DNA of 64,000 nucleotides, taken from NCBI GenBank assembly GCA_902798285.1, contig CADBVZ010000009.1, positions 62,001-126,000 of the forward strand. The letters run 5' to 3'. Each line of letters begins with the position of its first letter. Position 1 is the stretch's first letter. This DNA is from an uncultured Prevotella sp. GTDB lineage: Bacteria > Bacteroidota > Bacteroidia > Bacteroidales > Bacteroidaceae. The translations under genes were made by a program, and so were the position numbers. Positions 53,916 to 61,378 of the stretch are shown here, in pieces. Under the pieces are notes generated by a model. The model was not told the DNA's origin. It worked only from the letters and a program-made list of their open reading frames with translations, and ran no database searches.

Positions 53916-54536
53916 ATGGCACTTGGAAAATGGATTAGCAACCTGAAGGGACTCTTCGAGGAAGGTCCGATGAAGGAATTAACAGAGCATGTGGCAGAAG
54001 AGCCACAGGTAAAGTTGTCTGCAGAGAATGTAGTGATCTCAGACGAGTTCCGAACCACCTTTAATGTGAACAGTCCTGTTCGCGAGAACCTTCGCAACAG
54101 TTTCCTGTTCTCCATGCTGGTAATGGCTTCTCACATTGTCATTGCCGATGGTAAGGTAGAATCAGATGAGTATGAGTTCCTGGGCAAGTTCCTGGGCGAT
54201 ACCTTTGGCGAAGAGGCTAAGGTAGAGGGCATGGATGTCGTGAAGAAACTGGTGGCTAAGCACCAGGAGCTTGAGGCCAGCAAGCCCATGGCTTTCCTCC
54301 AGATGATTGGCGATTGTGGAAGCCAGATAGCCAACTCGCTTAGCGAGGATCTGCGCTATCAGATGCTGTCGATGCTTGCCCTCATTGTGAAGAGCGATGA
54401 AAACATCACGTCCAAAGAGGTTGAGACACTCAAGGAGGTAGCTGTTTATATTGGCATGAAGGCTACTGATGTCGATGCCCTGATGAACCTCGATCCCCAG
54501 AAGGCCAAGGACGAGTGGCAGTGGATAAAGGAATAA
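53916..54536 (+). CDS. TerB-like protein, paralogue of the DjlA-like protein
   Basis: A 206-residue soluble protein. The region 'RNSFLFSMLVMASHIVIADGKVESDEYEFLGKFLGDTFG' matches '[21 protein letters not shown]...MLRQNFG' of the DjlA-like protein at 50974, and 'QMLSMLALIVKSDENITSKEVETLKEVAVYIGM' matches its second TerB half. It has no J domain and no N-terminal membrane segment. Function unknown; acidic residues could bind a metal. It lies between ffh and folD, 32 and 12 bases away. Confidence 0.75.
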   Translation: MALGKWISNLKGLFEEGPMKELTEHVAEEPQVKLSAENVVISDEFRTTFNVNSPVRENLRNSFLFSMLVMASHIVIADGKVESDEYEFLGKFLGDTFGEEAKVEGMDVVKKLVAKHQELEASKPMAFLQMIGDCGSQIANSLSEDLRYQMLSMLALIVKSDENITSKEVETLKEVAVYIGMKATDVDALMNLDPQKAKDEWQWIKE

Positions 54537-54548
54537 TTAAATTTATAT

Positions 54549-55427
54549 ATGCAGTTAATTGACGGAAAAGCAACAGCAGCAGCCATTAAGGCTGAGATTG
54601 CTGAAGAGGTAAAAGAGATTGTTTCGAAGGGTGGCAAACAGCCCCATCTGGCAGCAGTACTTGTTGGCCACGATGGTGGTTCTGAGACTTACGTAAAGAA
54701 TAAGGTATTGGCCTGTGAGGCTTGTGGCTTTAAGTCTACGCTCATCCGCTTCGAGGAGGATGTAACAGAAGAGGAGCTCCTGGCTTGTGTCGACAACCTG
54801 AACAAGAATGGTGATGTCGATGGATTCATCGTCCAGCTCCCCTTGCCCAAGCACATTGATGAGCAGAAGATTATCGAGGCTATCGATTATCGTAAGGATG
54901 TGGATGGATTCCACCCCATCAACGTAGGCCGTATGGCTATTGGTCTGCCATGTTTCATCTCAGCTACTCCGCTGGGAATCATCACCCTACTGAAGCGTTA
55001 CGGCATCGAGACCAGTGGTAAGAAGTGTGTCATTCTGGGTCGCTCCAACATCGTTGGCAAGCCCATGGCTCAGCTCATGATGCAGAAGCAGTATGGCGAT
55101 GCCACAGTTACTGTATGTCACTCTCGCTCAAAGACTTTGAAAGAGGAGTGTCGTGCTGCTGACATCATCATTGCAGCCATTGGTCAGCCCGATTTCGTAA
55201 CAGCCGATATGGTGAAGGAGGGTGCTGTGATTGTCGATGTAGGTACCACTCGTGTGCCCGATGCTACTCGTAAGAGCGGTTTCCGCCTGAATGGCGATGT
55301 GAAGTTCGACGAGGTAGCCCCCAAGTGCTCATTCATCACCCCAGTTCCTGGTGGAGTAGGGCCCATGACCATCTGCTCGCTGATGAAGAATACCCTCGCC
55401 GCCGGCAAAAAGGAATATTATAAATGA
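54549..55427 (+). CDS. folD: Methylene-THF dehydrogenase/cyclohydrolase FolD
   Basis: A 292-residue bifunctional enzyme: '[23 protein letters not shown]' (catalytic Lys in YVxxK), '[17 protein letters not shown]', '[11 protein letters not shown]', '[19 protein letters not shown]' (NADP loop), 'CHSRSK' and '[10 protein letters not shown]'. It interconverts methylene- and formyl-tetrahydrofolate. Its stop overlaps the start of a small downstream gene (ATGA). Confidence 0.95.
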   Translation: MQLIDGKATAAAIKAEIAEEVKEIVSKGGKQPHLAAVLVGHDGGSETYVKNKVLACEACGFKSTLIRFEEDVTEEELLACVDNLNKNGDVDGFIVQLPLPKHIDEQKIIEAIDYRKDVDGFHPINVGRMAIGLPCFISATPLGIITLLKRYGIETSGKKCVILGRSNIVGKPMAQLMMQKQYGDATVTVCHSRSKTLKEECRAADIIIAAIGQPDFVTADMVKEGAVIVDVGTTRVPDATRKSGFRLNGDVKFDEVAPKCSFITPVPGGVGPMTICSLMKNTLAAGKKEYYK

Positions 55428-55603
55428 CTGCACAAGAGTTCTACGAACTTGGAAACGAGGCTCGCAAACGCGGCCAATGGCATGAAGCCATCAATAACTA
55501 TATTCGCGCTATAGAGCTTGACCCCGACAGCCCAGCTGTCGAGGCCAAGCGCATGCTCGACGACATCATGGCCTTCTACTGCAAGGACATGTATAATCCC
55601 TAA
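55424..55603 (+). CDS. 59-residue TPR-like protein coupled to folD
   Basis: An ATG frame overlapping the folD stop by 4 bases. The product starts [19 protein letters not shown] and continues [20 protein letters not shown], a near-perfect single tetratricopeptide repeat, and ends FYCKDMYNP. The single TPR plus capping helix could bind a partner protein, possibly FolD itself. It is not a phage or toxin protein. Codon use is like that of folD. Confidence 0.8.
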   Translation: MTAQEFYELGNEARKRGQWHEAINNYIRAIELDPDSPAVEAKRMLDDIMAFYCKDMYNP

Positions 55604-55623
55604 ACACAGAATTATACGTTCTA

Positions 55624-55712
55624 TCCGGAAAATATTGCAAATTTGCAATAAATTCCGATTAGAAGCTTGTCTATTTCCGGAAAATACTGTAAAATTGCAG
55701 CAAATTCCGATT
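55624..55712 (+). repeat. Two 37-bp imperfect direct repeats, each with dyad symmetry
   Basis: Copies at 55624-55660 and 55676-55712, 52 bases apart, share TCCGGAAAATA-TG-AAA-TTGCA-AAATTCCGATT. Each has outer GGAA/TTCC-type and inner TTGCAAATTTGCAA-type symmetry. They lie about 80-160 bases upstream of the XRE gene promoter and could be operators. Confidence 0.75.
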
Positions 55713-55785
55713 TGGAGTTGCGATAAATTATATAATACCATAATACAACTTTTTACCTAAAAATTTGGATATATCCGAATTTTTT

Positions 55786-55793
55786 TATCTTTG
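55786..55793 (+). promoter_or_regulatory. Promoter of the orphan XRE gene (-7 box)
   Basis: TATCTTTG followed by CACG, with a TTTGG about 18 bases upstream. It is 14 bases before the ATG at 55807, ruling out the longer frame from 55765. Confidence 0.65.
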
Positions 55794-55806
55794 CACGAAA
55801 ACAAAG

Positions 55807-56163
55807 ATGAAGACGGTGAATAAAAGAAATGCAACAGGAGTATTGGGGCGAATGATAGCAGAAGTTGATCCTGTAAAACTCGCTAAGACACGAAACAGAA
55901 TGATCGTAGCTGCAAAAATAGCAGATGCTATGAAAGCCAAGAATCTGAATCAGAAGCAGTTTGCCAAGTTGATGGGACGAACTGAGTCTGAGATTTTCGA
56001 TTGGTTGTCAGGCGATCGTAACTTTACAATTGATACACTCTTTGATATTGGCCAGGCTCTGGGCGTTTCTTTCCTGAGTACAACGCTTCACTATTCTGAG
56101 GTTGAGGAGTCTGATCACTATCCAGAAGTTGAGTTCAAGTCAATGTGCCACAGCCTCTCGTGA
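55807..56163 (+). CDS. Orphan XRE/HigA-like regulator with altered C-terminus
   Basis: A 118-residue protein from the ATG at 55807. The HTH lies at about 40-95: 'IADAMKAKNLNQKQFAKLMGRTESEIFDWLSGDRNFTIDTLFDIGQALGVSFL'. This resembles antitoxin-type regulators, but no toxin gene is adjacent. The last eight residues (KSMCHSLS) and the stop are encoded by the antisense strand of a wzm fragment that has joined the gene at about 56136, so the original C-terminus is probably lost. The HTH should still bind DNA, perhaps the direct repeats upstream. Confidence 0.75.
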   Translation: MKTVNKRNATGVLGRMIAEVDPVKLAKTRNRMIVAAKIADAMKAKNLNQKQFAKLMGRTESEIFDWLSGDRNFTIDTLFDIGQALGVSFLSTTLHYSEVEESDHYPEVEFKSMCHSLS

Positions 56164-56210
56164 GGCCGTATTCGCATGGTCCAGTATTGCTTTGTTGTAT
56201 CTTCAGTCAT
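56118..56210 (-). pseudogene. 5' remnant of a second wzm gene, inverted
   Basis: From the ATG at 56210 on the minus strand the first 25 codons (75 bases, to 56136) match the start of the intact wzm at 61375 at 71 of 75 positions; three of the four changes are silent, and one is Asp for Asn at codon 4. After codon 25 the match stops and the frame ends five codons later. A promoter (56250-56243) lies just before it. It is a truncated allele, and the 3' end of the XRE gene runs through it in antisense. Confidence 0.85.
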
Positions 56211-56242
56211 CTCAGATTGCCCTGTTTATGGTCAAGGCGCTG

Positions 56243-56250
56243 CAAAGGTA
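56243..56250 (-). promoter_or_regulatory. Promoter of the wzm remnant (-7 box)
   Basis: TACCTTTG on the minus strand, followed by CAGCGCCTTG; the intact wzm promoter reads TACCTTTGCAGCACCTTG. It would drive a transcript antisense to the XRE gene. Confidence 0.65.
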
Positions 56251-56293
56251 CACAAAAAAGCCTAACGTTGCAAACTTTCGAAAGAAAATGTTG

Positions 56294-56328
56294 GCAAAAA
56301 GGCCCGCTCCTGATAGGAACGGGCCTTT
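56294..56328 (-). terminator. Terminator of the LruC-type gene
   Basis: AAAGGCCCG and CGGGCCTTT pair with an inner TCC/GGA extension. A T run follows on the minus strand, the direction of the lipoprotein gene that ends at 56353. Confidence 0.85.
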
Positions 56329-56352
56329 GAAATGAAATATGTAATAATAAAA

Positions 56353-57756
56353 TTACTCTGTAGTGAAGAACCAACCTGTAGGAACAGAAACTTTCTCATC
56401 CATCCAGTTGGTGGGAGCATCAACGGCAATGATCATAGGCGCCTCACCCTTCTTCGGGAATGTTATGGTCATCACTTCTCCGCTATTACCTCTGCCAACA
56501 ACAGAAACTGATACATTATTGGCTGAAGCATTATACCCCTCTACATCGAACTTATCAAGCTCTTTACTATAGCTGATGCTACCATTCCTGCCAGTGTTAA
56601 GCATCTCCTGATAATTGGGGAACTTTTTACTCTTGGTCCATGTGGTATTACCAATTGTCAGCGTAAAGTCAAGCGTACCACCGGCAGCGCGTACAATAGC
56701 TTGATCAGGCAGGTTTTCTACGACCTCTTCGTGATTTAATGTCCAGCCACCATTCGCATCGATATCGTAGTAAATCTTCTTCTTGACTCTACCAGAAATC
56801 ACATCAACAACGATATCATTGAAATCGAAGTCATCTGTGGTACCCAGGTCTTCCAACATATAACGCTTGGGAGTACCTGCAATGACCTCGTCAACATGCT
56901 GGATTGGAGGAGCAGGATTACCGTACATCATGAATACCAGATCCTCATAGTCGAAGTCACCAGTCTTTTTGTCCTCACAACCGATAATAGAGACCATATT
57001 ACTCTCAGGCACATTAGCTGGTCGTGGGCAATCGATCAGGGCAAGCATCATCTGCTGCAAAGAAGTGAGTTCTCTGGGGTTCTTCGCATTACTCGTAAAG
57101 GCATCGTAATCATCCCAAACCTTCAGATAGAAATACATGTCGGCCTCAACAGGCAGGTTTTCGAATGTATACGTAGGAGCCTTCACCTCAAAGGCATCTT
57201 TCATACCAGCATTGCCTGTACCAGGAGAAACCCAATCAGTAGAACCCTGAGACGTGATATATTGGATATCGCCCTTCGACCAGATCAGCTTATCTTCTTC
57301 GATGCCATCTACATGCATCCACAACTGCCAGTAATAAGTGGCGTTACCCTGGAAGATAGGAACGATGGTGAATGAGTTTTCGGGAACCTGAAGGAAGAAA
57401 GGCTTACCTTTCTTAACGTTATTAGTACCTGCCTTCAAGTTTGTGCTCATCCAATCAATGGTAGTCTTTTCGATAAGAATCTCGCCTACAGTAGCATTAG
57501 CATTAAAAGAACTGGAACCGTCACGTGTCAATGCATGATTGCTAGATTCCAAACTGTAAGAGGTAGCCATGGTACAGAAATCCCATGACTGGTTAGAGTC
57601 AATTTCGCCGTATTTCTTGACAAAATTCGAGGTGTAAGTACTCTTCTGCAGTTCGTATTCCGCATTGCTGTCATATAAATCAGTCTTTGAACACGACATA
57701 AAAGCTACGCCTAACAGAGCGAAGCACCCAATCAGAAATAATTTACTTGTTTTCAT
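56353..57756 (-). CDS. LruC/DUF4842-type lipoprotein
   Basis: A 467-residue lipoprotein (signal ending 'LGVAFMSCSKTD', Cys22). The C-terminal half has two acidic, Ca-binding-like motifs typical of LruC-domain proteins: 'KKTGDFDYEDLVFMMYGN' (about 262-280) and 'TTDDFDFNDIVVDVISGR' (about 302-320). The N-terminal half has 'DSNQSWDF', common in Bacteroidetes surface proteins, and several aromatic-rich beta segments. It is probably exposed on the outer membrane and binds calcium; its partner is unknown. It stands alone with its own promoter and terminator inside the segment bounded by the two wzm copies. Confidence 0.75.
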   Translation of the reverse strand: MKTSKLFLIGCFALLGVAFMSCSKTDLYDSNAEYELQKSTYTSNFVKKYGEIDSNQSWDFCTMATSYSLESSNHALTRDGSSSFNANATVGEILIEKTTIDWMSTNLKAGTNNVKKGKPFFLQVPENSFTIVPIFQGNATYYWQLWMHVDGIEEDKLIWSKGDIQYITSQGSTDWVSPGTGNAGMKDAFEVKAPTYTFENLPVEADMYFYLKVWDDYDAFTSNAKNPRELTSLQQMMLALIDCPRPANVPESNMVSIIGCEDKKTGDFDYEDLVFMMYGNPAPPIQHVDEVIAGTPKRYMLEDLGTTDDFDFNDIVVDVISGRVKKKIYYDIDANGGWTLNHEEVVENLPDQAIVRAAGGTLDFTLTIGNTTWTKSKKFPNYQEMLNTGRNGSISYSKELDKFDVEGYNASANNVSVSVVGRGNSGEVMTITFPKKGEAPMIIAVDAPTNWMDEKVSVPTGWFFTTE

Positions 57757-57829
57757 AACTTTACTTTAATAGTTGCTTTTATAACTGAAAATAATTTAGT
57801 TTTATAATATATGCATCATCTTCTGCGTG

Positions 57830-57837
57830 CAAATTTA
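57830..57837 (-). promoter_or_regulatory. Promoter of the LruC-type gene (-7 box)
   Basis: TAAATTTG on the minus strand followed by CACGC, about 75 bases before the ATG at 57756. Confidence 0.55.
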
Positions 57838-57931
57838 CTAAAAATCAATGAAATAAACAAGTTTTTTGCTACTTTTTTATAAAGAGCTCCCTCTGGTGCC
57901 TGTTTAGATTAGTTGAAGTTATAAACCTAAT

Positions 57932-58412
57932 GGCATATGACATATAGTATTGGTATTTCATTAAATATCAGATATTTAGAAACTATAAAATAGCATATTA
58001 ATGACATAAAAACGGCATACTAATGACATAATAACGACATAAATATGGCATAAATCTATGATTATATGACTTAGTGAGGGGGTAATAGAGTGAAACGGAG
58101 GACGTAGTAAAGTTATCCGTTAGACTAAGTAAAGCTCAGCGATACTACTTATAAGTTTTGCAATTCTCTAGAGAATTCAGAGGTTTGGACTATCCAAAGC
58201 CTGGGTTTAGACTATCTAAAGTCTTCAATTCTCTAGAGAATTTAGCAGAAATGATAGTTTAAGGTTCTGGAAAGGATTATCGGAAAGTGAGGTTTAGACG
58301 TATGTCATTAATATGTCGGATATATGTCGTTTCCATGTCATTATATTGAATATTTAAAATATAATATTTACCTAATATTCAATATGTTATATTAAATATT
58401 ATGTCATATGTC
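57932..58412. repeat. Symmetric array of 11-bp phased motifs flanking palindromes
   Basis: Left side, plus strand: a pair GGCATAtGACATA (57932-57944), then RRCATA motifs at 57992 (AGCATA), 58003, 58014, 58025, 58036 and 58047, exactly 11 bp apart. Right side, inverted: TATGTC motifs at 58301, 58312, 58323 and (CATGTC) 58334, again 11 bp apart, then a pair TATGTCaTATGTC-type (58400 and 58407, 7 bp apart, as on the left). A 15-bp perfect inverted repeat (CATATTAATGACATA and its complement) links the sides. The stretch 57838-58532 has no gene. It lies between the LruC-type and vapE-like genes. Confidence 0.85.
58162..58242. repeat. Four palindromes at two-helical-turn spacing
   Basis: AATTCTCTAGAGAATT (58162-58177), TTTGGACTATCCAAA (58184-58198), TTTAGACTATCTAAA (58206-58220) and AATTCTCTAGAGAATT (58227-58242). 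Centres are 21.5, 22 and 21.5 bp apart. The outer two are identical 16-mers. The inner two differ by a paired change (GGA/TCC versus AGA/TCT) that keeps the symmetry. They form the core of the larger array. Confidence 0.92.
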
Positions 58413-58532
58413 ATTAAGACTTAAGAAAATTGTATCAAAACAAATAATTCTTAGTCAAAATTGTAGTTTCCTTGAGCCATTAATGGCCAGAAGGTAAGCG
58501 GCAACTCGAAAAAGCAAATTAATCGAGATTTA

Positions 58533-58564
58533 TTTGGCATTTCGCTCGATTTTTACTACCTTTG
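58533..58564 (+). promoter_or_regulatory. vapE-like gene promoter with flanking direct repeat
   Basis: TTTG (58533-58536), a 20-base spacer and TACCTTTG (58557-58564). The 14-mer CTCGAAAAAGCAAA occurs at 58505-58518 and again at 58568-58581, bracketing the promoter, and could be a paired operator. Confidence 0.7.
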
Positions 58565-58596
58565 CACCTCGAAAAAGCAAAGACACAAAAAGTAAA

Positions 58597-60711
58597 ATGA
58601 AAATAGCATTTATTAGAAAGAAAGGTAAAAAGGAAATCATAACACGTTATACCATTAAGGAAGTAGCACAGATTATTCAGCAAGGAATCTGCGAAACGGG
58701 GGTGAAGAACCTTCGTGAGGTGTACCATCTGATGACTAAACAAAGACAGGAAGACGGACGGATAGATGTTAACTGGAAAGGTGGCATCAAACTGGAGCGC
58801 ATCTGCTTTGCTACTGATATGGATATGTATAAAGGCGAGCGTAGAACGCTGGGATACAACGGGTTAGTGGTATTAGAGGTGAATAATCTGCCTACTTATG
58901 AGAAGGCTGCGGAAATCAGGAATGCAGCTAAGAAAATGCCTGAGACGCTGATGTGTTTCTTGGGTGGATCGGGCATGAGTGTGAAGATTGTATGTCGTGG
59001 GGAGTTGTTTGATGGTGGTTTGCCTGAAGATGATCAGACCATCCTGCAATTCCATAAGAATGTGTATCAGACAGCGAGGAGGGCGTATATGAACCAGTTC
59101 GGGTTTGATATCGAGTACTTGGAGCCTCGACTCGACAGAACGGTTTATGTGAGTGCCGACCCTGAGATGGGCTTCAATCCTGAGGCTCGTCCGTTCTATG
59201 CCGACACGTCGGAACATGATGAGCCTCAGCCAGTTAGCATTTCAGAAGAGAGCGCCCATCTGATGCCAGGAAGAACGCTGAAACGCACCTACAGACTGGA
59301 ATGGCTCTTCATCGTAGACAACGTTCTGGGGCGCTATTTCGAGTTGCCCGACGAGGAGCGACTGGAGTCGATGCTGATGCAGATAGCCACGCTTTGCTTG
59401 AAGCAGGGTATCCCCATGACACATGCTCAGGGCATGACAATGGAGCACCCTGTGCTGAATACGGACAAGTTGCTGGTGAAGAAAACCTTCCAGACCGTTT
59501 ACGCTGTGACTCAGCAGGAGGACTATATGAAGAAGCACAAGATCAAGCCCCTGCAGGCCATTCCCAACGATACGCTACAGATGATGAAGACGGAGATTTT
59601 CCTGAACGAGAACTTCGAGATGCGTAAGAATCTGATGACGGGCGTGGCTGAATATCGCGAGAAATACGCTGACGATCAGACATTTAAGCCGCTGACGGAA
59701 GAGGTGCGCAACGATATGACCATGCGCGCCACAGAGCTGGGATTGAAGTCGTGGGACAGGGATGTGAACCGTTTTATCGACTCCACCCGCATTGAGCAGT
59801 ATGACCCTGTGAATGCCTGGCTCGACAAGTTGCCCGAGTGGGACGGACAAGACCGAATCAAGGAACTGGCGGCTCGCGTGCCCACTAATCAGCCCCATTG
59901 GGAGAAATATCTCAGAATGTGGCTCATCGGTATGGTGGCCCAGTGGCGCGAGAGTGATAAACAGCTGACTGGCAATGCGTTAACGCCATTGTTGATTGGA
60001 AGACAGGGTTGCGGAAAGACTCGCTTCTGCAAGATCATTCTGCCTCCAGAATTGCGCGAATACTATAACGACAAGATCAACTTCAAGAACGAGTTCGACC
60101 TGAACATCGCGCTTACCATGTTTGCGATGATCAACATCGATGAGTTTGACAAGACCACCTCGTCGCAGCAGATTGTGCTGAAATATCTGCTGTCATCGGC
60201 CGAAGTGAAGTTCCGTCCGCCATACGGCAAGACCATCAAGCAGTTCCGCCGTTATACCTCGTTCATTGGTACTACGAATCAGCAGAAACCGCTGGTGGAT
60301 CCTACTGGTTCTCGTCGTTTTGTGTGCGTGGGAGTAACTGGGAACATCGATTTCGAGGACAATCTGAACCATCGTCAGTTGTTTGCTCAGGCACTCTACC
60401 TATTTAATAATAAAGAGCGCTTTTGGCTGAATAATGAGGAGATTGCCACGCTGATCAGCGAGAACGAGCCCTTCCAGAAGCTGAACGATCTGGTGGAAAT
60501 GATTGGCGATACCTTCCGCAAGCCCAAGGCTAACGAGGGCAGATGGTGGGGACTGCAGGAAATACACGAACTGCTGAAGAGTCGCTATGGCAACTATGAC
60601 TCCAAGACCACCTTCCAGAAACTTGGCAGGGCTCTGAGCGACCAGAGCTTCGATTTCGAGACGGATCGCAAAACCACTGGCCACTACTATAAACTGGTAG
60701 AACGAGACTGA
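58597..60711 (+). CDS. BT4734/VapE-like primase-helicase-type protein
   Basis: I start at the ATG at 58597 (704 residues), after the promoter. The N-terminal third resembles the BT4734-type domain ('LPTYEKAAEIRNAAKKMPETLMCFLGGSGMSVKIVCRG', a primase-like region). The middle is a VapE/VirE P-loop ATPase with Walker A GRQGCGKT (468-475) and Walker B 'FAMINIDEFDK' (Asp515-Glu516), then 'SSAEVKFRPPYGKTIKQFRRYTSFIGTTNQ', 'DPTGSRRF' (Arg finger) and a C-terminal DUF3874-like domain. Such proteins are replication-type enzymes of mobile elements that also occur alone, often with an HU-like gene as here. No integrase is visible. Confidence 0.85.
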   Translation: MKIAFIRKKGKKEIITRYTIKEVAQIIQQGICETGVKNLREVYHLMTKQRQEDGRIDVNWKGGIKLERICFATDMDMYKGERRTLGYNGLVVLEVNNLPTYEKAAEIRNAAKKMPETLMCFLGGSGMSVKIVCRGELFDGGLPEDDQTILQFHKNVYQTARRAYMNQFGFDIEYLEPRLDRTVYVSADPEMGFNPEARPFYADTSEHDEPQPVSISEESAHLMPGRTLKRTYRLEWLFIVDNVLGRYFELPDEERLESMLMQIATLCLKQGIPMTHAQGMTMEHPVLNTDKLLVKKTFQTVYAVTQQEDYMKKHKIKPLQAIPNDTLQMMKTEIFLNENFEMRKNLMTGVAEYREKYADDQTFKPLTEEVRNDMTMRATELGLKSWDRDVNRFIDSTRIEQYDPVNAWLDKLPEWDGQDRIKELAARVPTNQPHWEKYLRMWLIGMVAQWRESDKQLTGNALTPLLIGRQGCGKTRFCKIILPPELREYYNDKINFKNEFDLNIALTMFAMINIDEFDKTTSSQQIVLKYLLSSAEVKFRPPYGKTIKQFRRYTSFIGTTNQQKPLVDPTGSRRFVCVGVTGNIDFEDNLNHRQLFAQALYLFNNKERFWLNNEEIATLISENEPFQKLNDLVEMIGDTFRKPKANEGRWWGLQEIHELLKSRYGNYDSKTTFQKLGRALSDQSFDFETDRKTTGHYYKLVERD

Positions 60712-60728
60712 TTTCTCAAATAATGTTG

Positions 60729-60736
60729 TAACTTTG
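60729..60736 (+). promoter_or_regulatory. HU-like gene promoter (-7 box)
   Basis: TAACTTTG, 19 bases before the ATG at 60755. The alternative start at 60734 would lie in the promoter. Confidence 0.6.
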
Positions 60737-60754
60737 ATGTCAAATTTGAAAAAT

Positions 60755-61147
60755 ATGAAATACAGAATTAAGAAAGAAACAAAACCAACATTGCCAACTT
60801 TTGGCAAATATAAGGCAGTAGCAGTTCATTATCAGACGATTGAGAGTAGTCAGTTGTTTGAGGAAGCAGCCAGAAACAGTAGTATTAGTGGTGGTGTTCT
60901 AGAAGCCCTGATGTTAAGTGTGTCAGAGGCAGTTATTCGTCATTTGCGTAATGGCGACAGAGTTCGCCTGAAGGATTTTGGTCTCTTGAAACTTGAAATC
61001 GAGAGCGAAAAAGTTGATAATCTCAAGGATTTCAAGGCGAAAAAGCACATTCGTGGTGTCCGTCTCCACTTCATCCCAGAAAGCGAAAACGGCAGTCCAG
61101 CACTTTATAAGGATATTACTTTCGAGAAGGAAATTGAATGTCCGTGA
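60755..61147 (+). CDS. HU-like DNA-binding protein
   Basis: A 130-residue protein of the Bacteroidetes HU-like (HU-HIG) family: 'SSQLFEEAARNSSISGGVLEALMLSVSEAVIRHLRNGDRVRLKDFGLLKLEIESEK' with the helical base and beta-arm pattern of HU, and a basic 'FKAKKHIRGVRLHFIPE' end. It would bend or coat DNA. It is transcribed from its own promoter after the vapE-like gene and may act at the palindrome array upstream; that is inference. Confidence 0.85.
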   Translation: MKYRIKKETKPTLPTFGKYKAVAVHYQTIESSQLFEEAARNSSISGGVLEALMLSVSEAVIRHLRNGDRVRLKDFGLLKLEIESEKVDNLKDFKAKKHIRGVRLHFIPESENGSPALYKDITFEKEIECP

Positions 61148-61191
61148 TATAAATATGTACCATATTTATTCCTGTTCTCGGAAAAATGTTG

Positions 61192-61199
61192 TACCTTTG
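61192..61199 (+). promoter_or_regulatory. wzm-wzt operon promoter (-7 box)
   Basis: TACCTTTG followed by CAGCACCTTG. The leader to wzm is about 170 bases. Confidence 0.7.
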
Positions 61200-61205
61200 C
61201 AGCAC

Positions 61206-61374
61206 CTTGCAAGTAGGCTGCAGTAATAGCAGCTGTTTCTATAATTGCAGAATCATTGACCTCACTGGGAATCAGTAGGAATATTGTGATGAGCAGAACA
61301 ATACATAACAAACAAACCAAACTCCACTTTAACCAAAACGTGGTGTCCCTCTCCTTTTTTATTAAAATTGTAAG
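61206..61374 (+). promoter_or_regulatory. Leader of the ABC polysaccharide exporter operon
   Basis: It contains a small hairpin (GCTGC...GCAGC, about 61219-61236) and, 17 bases before the wzm ATG, GGTGTCCCTCTCCTTT (61342-61357), matching the leader of the capsule operon (8060-8075) in 15 of 16 positions. The element is followed by a T run. It may be a recruitment or termination-control site for the UpxY-like protein. Confidence 0.45.
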
Positions 61375-61378
61375 ATGA
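61289..61378 (+). CDS. Possible 29-residue leader peptide coupled to wzm
   Basis: An ATG frame starting MSRTIHNKQTKLHF and ending VVSLSFFIKIVR; its TGA overlaps the wzm ATG (ATGA), an arrangement for translational coupling. The part VVSLSFF is encoded by the element shared with the upxY leader, where the equivalent small frame ends VSPSFVF. The product is basic and half hydrophobic, and no family is known. Confidence 0.4.
   Translation: MSRTIHNKQTKLHFNQNVVSLSFFIKIVR

Noticed and set aside
55807-56163. Toxin-antitoxin pair
   Set aside because: The HTH protein is antitoxin-like, but neither side holds a toxin-like gene; upstream are repeats and a TPR protein, downstream a wzm fragment.
57932-58412. 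Chromosomal origin oriC
   Set aside because: No cluster of DnaA boxes (TTATNCACA) and no dnaA gene nearby; the motifs are of another kind.
58597-61147. Intact integrated mobile element
   Set aside because: The vapE-like and HU-like genes suggest one, but no integrase, transposase, relaxase or attachment-site duplication is visible.
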